The translations under genes were made by a program, and so were the position numbers. Below are positions 52,296-59,835 of a DNA stretch of 64,000 bases, one piece after another. The notes beneath the pieces are model-generated. The model was not told the origin of the DNA and did not search any database. It saw only the letters and a list, made by a program, of their open reading frames with translations. The DNA comes from Bosea sp. (in: a-proteobacteria) (lineage in GTDB: Bacteria; Pseudomonadota; Alphaproteobacteria; Rhizobiales; Beijerinckiaceae): contig NZ_JAMLIX010000001.1 in assembly GCF_023953965.1 (NCBI RefSeq), positions 2,542,501 to 2,606,500 of the forward strand, given 5' to 3'. Each line of letters opens with the position of its first letter. Position 1 is the first letter of the stretch.

Positions 52296-53335
52296 GACGA
52301 AGCCCCGTCCGTGAGCAGCGCCGCGTCGGCCGGCGCGAAGGACAGGCTCACCGCCTCCCCCTCGACCGGCACCGCCGTGCCGTCATTGCCGCGCATCACG
52401 ATCAGCGGCCCCGCCGTGCTCTCGATGTTGAGCAGCCAGTACGAGCCCTGGAAGACACGGGCGGTGACGCGTCCACCGAAACCCGCGCTGGCGGCTGGCG
52501 CGACCACGAGGCGCTCCGGCCTCACGGCCAGCGTCACCGGACCGATGCCAGCGCCCTCGATCGCGACGGTGAACTGGTCGATCGTGACCTGACCGGACCC
52601 GTCGCCCCTGCCCTTCAACATATTGGTCTTGCCGAGGAAGTTGGCGACGAAGGCGCTGCGAGGGTTCCCATAGACAGTATCCGGCGCACCGATCTGCTCG
52701 ACCCGCCCCTGGTTCATCAGCACGATGCGGTCGGACAGGGCCATCGCCTCATGCTGGTCGTGCGTCACGAGGATGGTCGTCGTGCCGATCGTGCGCTGGA
52801 TCTGGCGCAGCTCGCCCTGCATCTCCTCGCGCAGCTTGGCGTCGAGATTGGAGAGCGGCTCGTCGAGCAGCAGCAGTGCCGGCTTGATGACCAGCGCCCG
52901 TGCCAGCGCGACGCGCTGCTGCTGGCCGCCCGACATGCGGCGCGGATAGCGGTCGGCGAAGCCTTTCAGCCCGACGAGCGCCATGGCCTCCAGCGTGCGC
53001 TTCTCGCGCTCGGCCCGCGCGACGCCGCGCATCTCGAGGCCGAAGGCGATGTTCTCCGCCACCGTCATGTGCGGGAACAGCGCGTAGCTCTGGAAGACGA
53101 TGCCGAGGCCGCGCCTGTTGGGTGCGACGGCGGCGAGATCGCTACCGTCGAGCAGGATGCGCCCGCGATCGACCGGCACGAAACCGGCGATCATCTGCAG
53201 CGTCGTGGTCTTGCCACAGCCGGAGGGGCCGAGCAGGGAGACGAACTCGCCACGCTCCACGGCGAGTTCGAGCGCCTCCACCGCCGTGACGGCGCCATAG
53301 GACTTGCCCAGCCCTTCGAGGACGAGATGCGACAT
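52292..53335 (-). CDS. ABC transporter ATP-binding protein (PotA-like)
   Basis: 347 residues. Walker A GPSGCGKTT (about 36-44), Q-loop VFQSYALFPHM, signature MSGGQQQRVALARAL, Walker B LLLLDEP, H-loop VTHDQHEAM, and a C-terminal TOBE domain (about 270-345). Energises import through the two permeases. It lies 27 bp downstream of the binding-protein gene. It is related to, but clearly different from, the ATPase at 414-1490. Confidence 0.94.
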   Translation of the reverse strand: MSHLVLEGLGKSYGAVTAVEALELAVERGEFVSLLGPSGCGKTTTLQMIAGFVPVDRGRILLDGSDLAAVAPNRRGLGIVFQSYALFPHMTVAENIAFGLEMRGVARAEREKRTLEAMALVGLKGFADRYPRRMSGGQQQRVALARALVIKPALLLLDEPLSNLDAKLREEMQGELRQIQRTIGTTTILVTHDQHEAMALSDRIVLMNQGRVEQIGAPDTVYGNPRSAFVANFLGKTNMLKGRGDGSGQVTIDQFTVAIEGAGIGPVTLAVRPERLVVAPAASAGFGGRVTARVFQGSYWLLNIESTAGPLIVMRGNDGTAVPVEGEAVSLSFAPADAALLTDGASS

Positions 53336-53362
53336 GGGGTCTGATCCGATCGACCGAGGCGC

Positions 53363-54397
53363 TCAGCGCTCGATCTCGCGGTTCCAGCGCCGCGTCCATT
53401 CCTCGCGCTTGTCGTTGGCGACGTCCCAGTCGACCGCCTTCAGCGCCTTGACCTGCTCGCCATAGGGCAGGCCCTTCTGCTGCTCCGGCGTCAGGGTGAC
53501 CTTGGTGTTGGCCGGGCCGGAGCCGCCGCCCACCGCCATGATCACCTGCACCGGCGGCGTCAGCATGTATTGCAGGAACGCGTTGGCCTCTGCGGCATTC
53601 TTCGAGCCTTCGACCGGGCAGCCGGCGATGCCGAGCGCATAGCCGCCCTCCTTCGGATAGACGAACTCGGCGGGAAAACCGGTATCGGCGAAGGCCTTGA
53701 CGCGGCCCGAACCCCAGACGCCGATCACCGCCTGGCCGTTCTGGAAGAGCTCGGTCATCTTCGCCGGCGACGGCTCATAGGCCAGGACGTTCGTGTTGAT
53801 CTCGTCCTTGATCGTCTTGAAACCGGGCTCGATCTTGCTTTCCCCGCCGCCGCCGAGTTGAGCGAAGGCAATCAGCGCGTGCAGGCCATAGGTGTTGTTG
53901 ATCGGCGGGATCACCAGCTTCTTGCGGTATTTCGGATCCTTGAGATCGGCCCATGAGGTCGGAGCCGGCCATTTGTTCTCGTCGAAGGCCTTCTTGTTGT
54001 AGAACAGCCCGGTCGCAACCATGCCGAGGCCGACGGCCTTGTTCGACTTGAACTTCATCACCGGCGCGACATCGGCATAGATCGGTGCATCGGTGAGCGT
54101 GCCGCAGAAGCCGAGCGAGACAGCCTGATAAGCCGGGCCGTCGTCGACGATGATCACGTCGATCTGCTGATTGCCCTTCTGCGCCTGCAGCTTGGCAAGC
54201 GTGTCGGTCGAATTTCCGGCAACATATTCGATCTTGACGTTCGCCTGCTTCTCGAAGGCCGGGATGACCTCCTTGCGCATGGTCTGCTCGTAGGAGCCGC
54301 CATAGCCGGCGACATAAAGCGTCTTCTGCTGCGCGAATGCAGCGGAACCAGCGAGCGCAGTGCTGGCGGCGAGCATAAATGTGATGGCTGGTTTCAT
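53363..54397 (-). CDS. ABC transporter extracellular substrate-binding protein (PotD-like)
   Basis: 344 residues from ATG 54397, which has GAGGAGGGG five bases upstream. A Sec signal peptide (MKPAITFMLAASTALAGSAA, cleavage near AFAQQ) precedes the mature protein KTLYVAGYGGSYEQTMRKEV. Conserved ligand-site stretches are QQIDVIIVDDGPAYQAVSLG and VIGVWGSGRVKAFAD. It is the first gene of the minus-strand operon and diverges from the LysR gene, so the intervening region holds the control sites. The ligand is unknown; the downstream oxidases suggest an opine, D-amino acid or N-modified amino acid. Confidence 0.93.
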   Translation of the reverse strand: MKPAITFMLAASTALAGSAAFAQQKTLYVAGYGGSYEQTMRKEVIPAFEKQANVKIEYVAGNSTDTLAKLQAQKGNQQIDVIIVDDGPAYQAVSLGFCGTLTDAPIYADVAPVMKFKSNKAVGLGMVATGLFYNKKAFDENKWPAPTSWADLKDPKYRKKLVIPPINNTYGLHALIAFAQLGGGGESKIEPGFKTIKDEINTNVLAYEPSPAKMTELFQNGQAVIGVWGSGRVKAFADTGFPAEFVYPKEGGYALGIAGCPVEGSKNAAEANAFLQYMLTPPVQVIMAVGGGSGPANTKVTLTPEQQKGLPYGEQVKALKAVDWDVANDKREEWTRRWNREIER

Positions 54398-54415
54398 GGC
54401 TTCCCCTCCTCGTTT

Positions 54416-54472
54416 TCGAATGATGCGCCAAGGTCGGGGCAAGTTTCGAACTGGTCAAATCGAATGATTCGC
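54416..54472. promoter_or_regulatory. Direct repeats in the binding-protein/LysR divergent promoter
   Basis: TCGAATGATGCGC (54416-54428) and TCGAATGATTCGC (54460-54472) are near-identical and 44 bp apart, about four helical turns, with a partial TTCGAAC copy at 54444 between them. LysR tetramers bind paired sites at such distances, so these are good candidates for the binding sites of the divergent LysR protein. Confidence 0.55.
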
Positions 54473-54516
54473 GCAATCCATACCGAAATATTATGATTCT
54501 GGCGGAGACCGGGACG

Positions 54517-55431
54517 ATGCTGAATCCACGTCAGATCGAGGCTTTTCGCACCGTGATCGTGACTGGCGGCGTGACCGCTGCGGCCCATGCGCTGCACATC
54601 AGCCAGCCGGCGGTGACGCGCCTGATCCACGACCTGCAATATGCTCTCGGCCTGAAGCTTTTCGCCAAGCGCGGCACGCGGCTCGTGCCGACCAATGAGG
54701 CCCTGTCGCTTTATCGCGAGGTCGAACGGCAGTTCGTCGGGCTGGAGCGCATCGAAAGGGCTGCGAAAAACCTGCGGGAGGGACAGTCCGGCCGGCTGAG
54801 GATCGCCGCGCTACCGACCTTCAATGTCGGCTTTCTGCCGCGTATCCTCGGCCGGTTCATGCTGGACAGGCCGGGGCTGGAGACCGCCATCTACGGCAGC
54901 ATCTCCTCGCAGGTGGTGGAGTGGGTCGCGAGCGGCTTCTGCGATGTCGGCTTCGCGCAAGGTCCGCTCGACTTCCCCAATATCGAGGTCGACATGCTGG
55001 CGCCCGTAGCAGGGGCCGCGGTCCTGCCGGAAGGCCATCGCTTGGCGGAAAAATCCGTGCTGGAGCCGGAGGATTTCATAGGCGAGCCCTTCGTTTCGCT
55101 CGAGCAGACCACGCCGATGCGCTATCGCATCGATGCGATCTTCGCGACAGCCGGCATCTCGCGGCACACGCGCGTGGAGACGCCGCTCTCGATGATCGCC
55201 TGCGGTCTCGTCGCCGCCGGCGCCGGGGTGTCGATCGTCGACCCGTTCACCGCTTTCGAGTTCAGCGGCCGCGGCGTCGTCGTGCGGCCGTTCCGGCCCG
55301 CCGTCCTCTACGAGATCGGCGTCGTCTGGGCGAGCGACCGGTTCCGATCCGCCCTCGCACTCGACTTTGCCAATGAAGTGCGTGCGGCCGTCGCACAGCG
55401 AGCAGACGACACATCCGCGCCTTCAATCTGA
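54517..55431 (+). CDS. LysR-family regulator of the oxidase-transporter operon
   Basis: 304 residues from ATG 54517 (GGAG nine bases upstream; ATG 54493 is an alternative). HTH domain: MLNPRQIEAFRTVIVTGGVT, then AAAHALHISQPAVTRLIHDL and KLFAKRGTRLVPTNEALSLY. A co-inducer domain of about 215 residues follows. Sequence character resembles OccR/NocR-type opine regulators. Divergent from the binding-protein gene, it probably activates the import and oxidation operon when the ligand is present. Confidence 0.93.
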   Translation: MLNPRQIEAFRTVIVTGGVTAAAHALHISQPAVTRLIHDLQYALGLKLFAKRGTRLVPTNEALSLYREVERQFVGLERIERAAKNLREGQSGRLRIAALPTFNVGFLPRILGRFMLDRPGLETAIYGSISSQVVEWVASGFCDVGFAQGPLDFPNIEVDMLAPVAGAAVLPEGHRLAEKSVLEPEDFIGEPFVSLEQTTPMRYRIDAIFATAGISRHTRVETPLSMIACGLVAAGAGVSIVDPFTAFEFSGRGVVVRPFRPAVLYEIGVVWASDRFRSALALDFANEVRAAVAQRADDTSAPSI

Positions 55432-55460
55432 TTGTCGTGAAAGGAAGGTACTTATTCGAA

Positions 55461-56224
55461 CTAGGTCGTGTGGACGAACCTGATCCAGATGCGGATCGTC
55501 GCAAGTTGGACGAAGCCGAGGAAGCTGGACGCGAGCTTGTCGTAGCGCGTCGCAACGCGGCGTGAGTGCTTGATCTTGTTGAAGAAGCGCTCGATGCGGT
55601 TGCGGTGGGCGTAGGTCTTCCGGCAGACGGGGCGCTGGACCCTACGGTTCGTTTTGGTCGGGATGACAGGCTCGATGCCGCGGCCTTCAAGGTCGTCCCG
55701 AATGGCGTCGCTGTCATAGCCTTTGTCGGCGAGCATGGCGACGGGATCGGGTGCGTCCTCGTCCATGAGGTCGCCATAGGCTGTCATGTCCGAGGCCTGG
55801 CCGGGCGTCAGGCGGAAGCCGACCGCAAGACCCTCCGCATTCGCTCTGGTATGAACTTTGGTCGTGAGCCCACCGCGCGAACGGCCAATACCGTTTCTCT
55901 GAATCCCCCCCTTCCTCCGGCAGCGTGCTGGTGCGCCCGGACGATGGTGGAATCGATCATCTGCATTGTGTTGTCAGAGGCTTCGCTTTCGGCCAAGGCG
56001 CTCAACATCACGTCCCAGACGCCCGCCTCGGTCCAGCGGCGATATTGTCGGTGGACCGAATTCCACTTGCCCAGTTCGTCGGGCAGATCGCGCCAGGGCG
56101 AGCCGGTGCGCGTGACCCAAAGGACCGCGTCGAGCACCCTGCGATGATCGCTGGGAGGGCGGCCGCCCTGTGCGCCGCTCTCAAGCAGAAAAGGCGCGAA
56201 GAACGCCCATTCCTCGTCCGTCAT
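55461..56224 (-). CDS. IS5-family transposase, two frames joined by frameshift
   Basis: The first frame, from ATG 56224 (MTDEEWAFFAPFLLESGAQG), carries the N-terminal DUF4096-like domain and the first catalytic Asp in MIDSTIVRAHQHAAG. The second frame (55461 to about 55913) carries the second Asp in MLADKGYDSDA and the Glu in HRNRIERFFNKIKHSRRVAT. The frames join at a run of seven G preceded by AA on the coding strand (55907-55913), as in IS427-group elements that use programmed frameshifting. The stop codon TAG is made from the IS end plus the duplicated target TA. The transposase region itself is intact; the IS110 insertion lies upstream of it. Confidence 0.85.
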
Positions 56225-56263
56225 CAGCCCGCGAAGCACCGCTGCTCTCCCCAAAGACCAGCT

Positions 56264-57613
56264 TTGATGATGTGGACGCCCCTGCCCACCGGCGGCGCTA
56301 TGGTGCCGATCCGGCTGCCGAAGCAGCGAGAGGAGCGTGCGCGATGACGATCACGACGATTGGACTGGACCTGGCGAAGAGCGTCTTTCAGGCGCATGGG
56401 ATTGATGAGAACGGCGCGACGGCATTGGTCAGGAAGCTGCATCGCAAGCAGATGCTGCCGTTCTTCTCAAAGCTTCCGCCCTGCCTGATCGGCGTGGAGG
56501 CATGCGGAACGGCGCACCATTGGGCGCGAACGCTCTCGGCGATGGGACATGAGGTTCGCCTGATCCCGCCGTCCTACGTCAAGGCCTTCGTCAAGCGCGG
56601 CAAAAGCGACGCCCTCGACGCAGAGGCGATCTGCGAAGCGGTCCAGCGGCGGACAATGCAGTTCGTACCGGTGAAGACGGTCGACCAGCAGGGCATCCTC
56701 ATGACCCATCGCGCCCGCTCGTTGCTTGTTCGCCAGCGCACGCAAGCCGCCAACGCCTTGCGATCGCATCTGGCCGAGCTGGGGCTTGTCGCCAATCCCG
56801 GCGTCGCCAATTTGGCGAGGCTCGCCGAGCAGGCGCTCTCGGACAGGGACGCGCTTCCTTCCTTCGCCCGCGCAGCGCTGGAGATCATGCTTCGCCAGAT
56901 CGTGGCCCTCGGCCAGGAGATCGCGGAACTCGATCGGCAGATCGCCTCCTGGCATGTCGAGAGCGAAGCAAGCCGCAGGCTCGCCGCTATTCCGGGCCTT
57001 GGTGTGATCACGGCGACCGCGGTCGCCGCCACCGTCACCGATCCCGATCAGTTCCGCTCCGGCCGGCAGTTTGCCGCGTGGCTGGGCCTGACGCCACAGC
57101 AGCAGTCGACCGGCGGCAAGACCAGGCTGGGCGGAATCTCGAAGCAGGGAGACCGCTACCTCCGTCGATTGCTCGTCGTCGGCGCCACCGCCGTCATCCG
57201 GCACACGAAGGACAAGCCGACGCCCATGGCCGCCTGGATCAGGAAGCTCTTGGAGAAGAAGCCTTTCAGGCTCGTCTCGATCGCGCTCGCCAACAAGCTC
57301 GCCCGGATCGCATGGGTCCTGATGACGCGCAAGGAGAGCTACAGACCCCAACAGCACGCCGCCTGAGCGGCCGACCGAAGAGACAACCCGAATTGGTGAC
57401 GGCAGTCGATGATGAGTGACGATCGAGCCAATGACGAGGCCAACCCGCGTGATTCAATGCGCCCCAGCAGCGCGCCAGTTTGATAGGGACCTCGTCGGCG
57501 GATTTCCATCAGGGCCAGCGGCAACCATCACGCCGCACAAACAGGCCGGACATATGAAAGCAACCGATCAAAACATCCCGACAAAAAGCCTTGCCATAGG
57601 GGGCGTCCACATA
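56264..57613 (+). mobile_element. IS110-family (IS1111-group-like) element nested in IS5
   Basis: Bounded by subterminal inverted repeats TGTGGACGCCCC (56271) and GGGGCGTCCACA (near 57599-57611). IS110-family elements lack true terminal repeats, but the IS1111 group carries subterminal ones, as here. The left non-coding end is about 80 bp and the right one about 247 bp, again the IS1111 layout. Exact ends are estimated to within a few bases. Confidence 0.75.
56344..57366 (+). CDS. IS110-family transposase (DEDD type)
   Basis: A 340-residue IS110 recombinase. The N-terminal RuvC-like DEDD domain has TIGLDLAKSVFQAHG, LIGVEACGTAHHWAR and KSDALDAEAICEAV. The C-terminal Transposase_20 part has LAAIPGLGVITATAVAATVT and GGISKQGDRYLRRLLVVG, including the likely catalytic serine. 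ATG 56344 is used; the frame upstream reads through the IS5 end. Enzymes of this family use a bridge RNA encoded by the element's non-coding end to choose target and donor. Confidence 0.93.
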   Translation: MTITTIGLDLAKSVFQAHGIDENGATALVRKLHRKQMLPFFSKLPPCLIGVEACGTAHHWARTLSAMGHEVRLIPPSYVKAFVKRGKSDALDAEAICEAVQRRTMQFVPVKTVDQQGILMTHRARSLLVRQRTQAANALRSHLAELGLVANPGVANLARLAEQALSDRDALPSFARAALEIMLRQIVALGQEIAELDRQIASWHVESEASRRLAAIPGLGVITATAVAATVTDPDQFRSGRQFAAWLGLTPQQQSTGGKTRLGGISKQGDRYLRRLLVVGATAVIRHTKDKPTPMAAWIRKLLEKKPFRLVSIALANKLARIAWVLMTRKESYRPQQHAA

Positions 57614-57670
57614 TGAATCACGCCTCAACCGATTTGGGAATCCGCTTTGTCCACACGACCTAGCTAAACG
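57367..57670. other. Non-coding right ends of IS110 and IS5
   Basis: No gene. 57367-57613 is the long right end of the IS110 element and the predicted place of its bridge RNA. 57614-57660 is the remaining IS5 end with its terminal repeat. Confidence 0.5.
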
Positions 57671-57712
57671 CGCCACAACCGGACATTCGGAAGTGGCCTA
57701 GAACCAGACATT
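57671..57712. repeat. Dispersed 42-bp repeat, copy B
   Basis: Matches copy A (44951-44992) in sequence and spacing: a GGACATT unit, 11 variable bases, an AGAACC box, then a second GACATT. It sits between the IS5 element and htpG. Confidence 0.55.
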
Positions 57713-57782
57713 TAAAGCTCAGCGAACGGGATTGGACGCTTCACGGTAAGCGCATGGGCAACGCGTTTCCTTACTTCGCCTC

Positions 57783-59666
57783 TCATCCACCGCCGAAGCT
57801 TCTTGTCACCAGCCGATTCAGCCTTTCGGCGAATGCGTTCGCATCTGGCGGGCGCTCCCCGTCCAGGACGCGGGCAGTGTCGAGGAGGAGGTGTGCGACG
57901 TCGCTGCGCAACGCACCGTCCTCGACAGCGGCAAGGGCCGTGACCACCGCATGGCGCGGGTTCACCTCCAGGATCGGCTTGGCCGCGCTGTCGATGCGTC
58001 CGGCAGCACTGAGCAGGCGCTCGAACTGGCGATCCGGCCCCTTGTCGGACGCCACGAGGCATACAGCGCTCTCGGTGAGGCGATCCGAGGCCCTGACATC
58101 CGCGACCTCGGCCGCCAAGGTTTCCTTCATCGATGCGAGCAGAACGCTGATCTCCTTGCTCGTCTCAGCGGAAGGAGACGCCGCGCCGTCGAGGAGCGGG
58201 ATAAGCCCGAGATCGGCTGCGCCTTGCGTCACCGACTTGAAAGGCTTGCCCTCGAAATCCGGCGCGGCCGAGACCCAGAAGCTGTCGACCGGATCGGACA
58301 GCAGCAGCACCTCGATGCCGCGTGCGCGAAAGCCTTCGAGTTGCGGCGAGTTGGCGATCCGCCCGGCATCGTCGCCGACGATATAATAGATCGCGGTCTG
58401 GTTTTCTTTCAGGGCGGCGGCGTAGTCCTTCAGGCTCCTCCAGCCTTCGCCGGATGCGGTCGTCCGGAAGCGGGCGAGATCGAGAAGCTGCGCGCGGCGC
58501 TCGAAATCCTCATAGAGCCCTTCCTTGATGACCGCGCCGAAATTCTCCCAGATCGTCGCGAAGGCCCCGGCATCCTGCTGGGCGAGCTTCGGGAGCTCGG
58601 ACAGAATCCGGTTGGTGAGGCCTTTCTTGATCGCGCCGAGCAGCGGGCTGTCCTGGATCATCTCGCGGGAGACGTTGAGCGGGAGGTCGGCGGTGTCGAC
58701 GATGCCGCGGACAAAGCGCAGATAGCGCGGCATCAATTCGGCTTCGTCGGTGATGAAGACGCGCTTCACATAGAGCTTGATCCGCCCCTTGCGGTCGGCG
58801 TCGAAAAGGTCGAACGGGCGCGCACCCGGCACGAAGGCGAGCGCGGTGTATTCATGCCGGCCCTCGGCGCGGAAATGGATCGTCGCAGCCGGCTCGTCAT
58901 ACTGCCCGGCGACGCTGCGATAGAAATCGGTGTATTCCTCCGTCGAGATCTCGCTCTTCGGCCTGGTCCAGAGCGCAGCGCCGTCAGCGAGCGTGGCCGG
59001 CTCCGCCCCCGGCTTCTCGACCAGCACGATCGGCACCGGCACATGGCCGGATTGCTCCTTGACGATGCGCTCCAGCGTCCAGCGCTCGGCATAGGTCTTG
59101 GCGTCGTCCATCAGGCGCAGCGTCACTCGCGTGCCGCGTGCGGGCGCGTCTGCCAAGGCAACCGGCGCCACCGTGAATTCGCCCTTGCCGTCCGAGGACC
59201 ACGCCCAGGCCTCGTCGCTGCCGGCGCGGCGGCTGACGACTTCGACCTCGGCGGCGACCATGAAGGCGGAGTAGAAGCCGACGCCGAACTGGCCGATGAG
59301 CTGTGCGCCGTCCTTGCCTTCGGCGGCTGTGATCCGCTCCATGAAGCTGCGCGTGCCGGAACGGGCGATGGTGCCGAGCGCCTCGACCATCTCGTCGCGG
59401 CTCATGCCGATGCCGTTATCGGCGATGACGAGCCGGCCTGCCTCGGCGTCCGCCGCGATGGTGATCGCGAGCTTCGGCTCCTCCCCGAGCAGCGCAGGCT
59501 GGGCGATCGCCTCGTAGCGCAGCTTCTCGCAGGCGTCGGCGGCGTTCGATATCAGCTCGCGCAGGAAGACGTCCCGGTCGGAATAGACCGAGTGCACCAT
59601 CATGTGCAGGAGGCGGGAGACGTCGGCTTCGAAGCTGCGGTGCTCGGCTGTGGCGGTCGTTGTCAT
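57783..59666 (-). CDS. htpG: Molecular chaperone HtpG (Hsp90)
   Basis: 627 residues, normal for HtpG. GHKL ATPase motifs: ELISNAADACEKLRYEA (about 39-55), DNGIGMSRDEM (about 83-93) and LIGQFGVGFYSAFMV (about 125). The middle-domain loop reads STEEYTDFYRSVAGQYDEPA with the catalytic Arg in NVSREMIQDSPLLG. The C-terminal dimerisation domain ends LNRLVTRSFGGG. It assists folding and stability of client proteins in the cytoplasm under stress. It appears intact and alone between IS elements. Confidence 0.96.
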   Translation of the reverse strand: MTTTATAEHRSFEADVSRLLHMMVHSVYSDRDVFLRELISNAADACEKLRYEAIAQPALLGEEPKLAITIAADAEAGRLVIADNGIGMSRDEMVEALGTIARSGTRSFMERITAAEGKDGAQLIGQFGVGFYSAFMVAAEVEVVSRRAGSDEAWAWSSDGKGEFTVAPVALADAPARGTRVTLRLMDDAKTYAERWTLERIVKEQSGHVPVPIVLVEKPGAEPATLADGAALWTRPKSEISTEEYTDFYRSVAGQYDEPAATIHFRAEGRHEYTALAFVPGARPFDLFDADRKGRIKLYVKRVFITDEAELMPRYLRFVRGIVDTADLPLNVSREMIQDSPLLGAIKKGLTNRILSELPKLAQQDAGAFATIWENFGAVIKEGLYEDFERRAQLLDLARFRTTASGEGWRSLKDYAAALKENQTAIYYIVGDDAGRIANSPQLEGFRARGIEVLLLSDPVDSFWVSAAPDFEGKPFKSVTQGAADLGLIPLLDGAASPSAETSKEISVLLASMKETLAAEVADVRASDRLTESAVCLVASDKGPDRQFERLLSAAGRIDSAAKPILEVNPRHAVVTALAAVEDGALRSDVAHLLLDTARVLDGERPPDANAFAERLNRLVTRSFGGG

Positions 59667-59835
59667 TCGAATTCTCGATTAGATGAGACAGAAAGGCGTT
59701 TCGGGCGAACGGCGGCATCTTGCGGCGGCGTGCCGAACTCTGCCGATGCCGATCATCTACTCTCCGCCATTCGTCCGTTGGATAGTGTTCTGATCAAAGC
59801 GATTATGGCGTTCAAACGCGCGGTCGCGAACTCGC

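Larger units (their letters stand above)
55464..57660. mobile_element. IS5-family element interrupted by an IS110-family element
   Basis: Terminal inverted repeats begin GGTCGTGTGGAC at both ends (55464 forward; 57660 reverse). A TA duplication flanks the element (55462-55463 and 57661-57662) within a CTAG target. Without the nested IS110 (about 56264-57613) the element would be about 0.85 kb, the IS5/IS427-group size. The transposase is on the minus strand. Confidence 0.85.
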
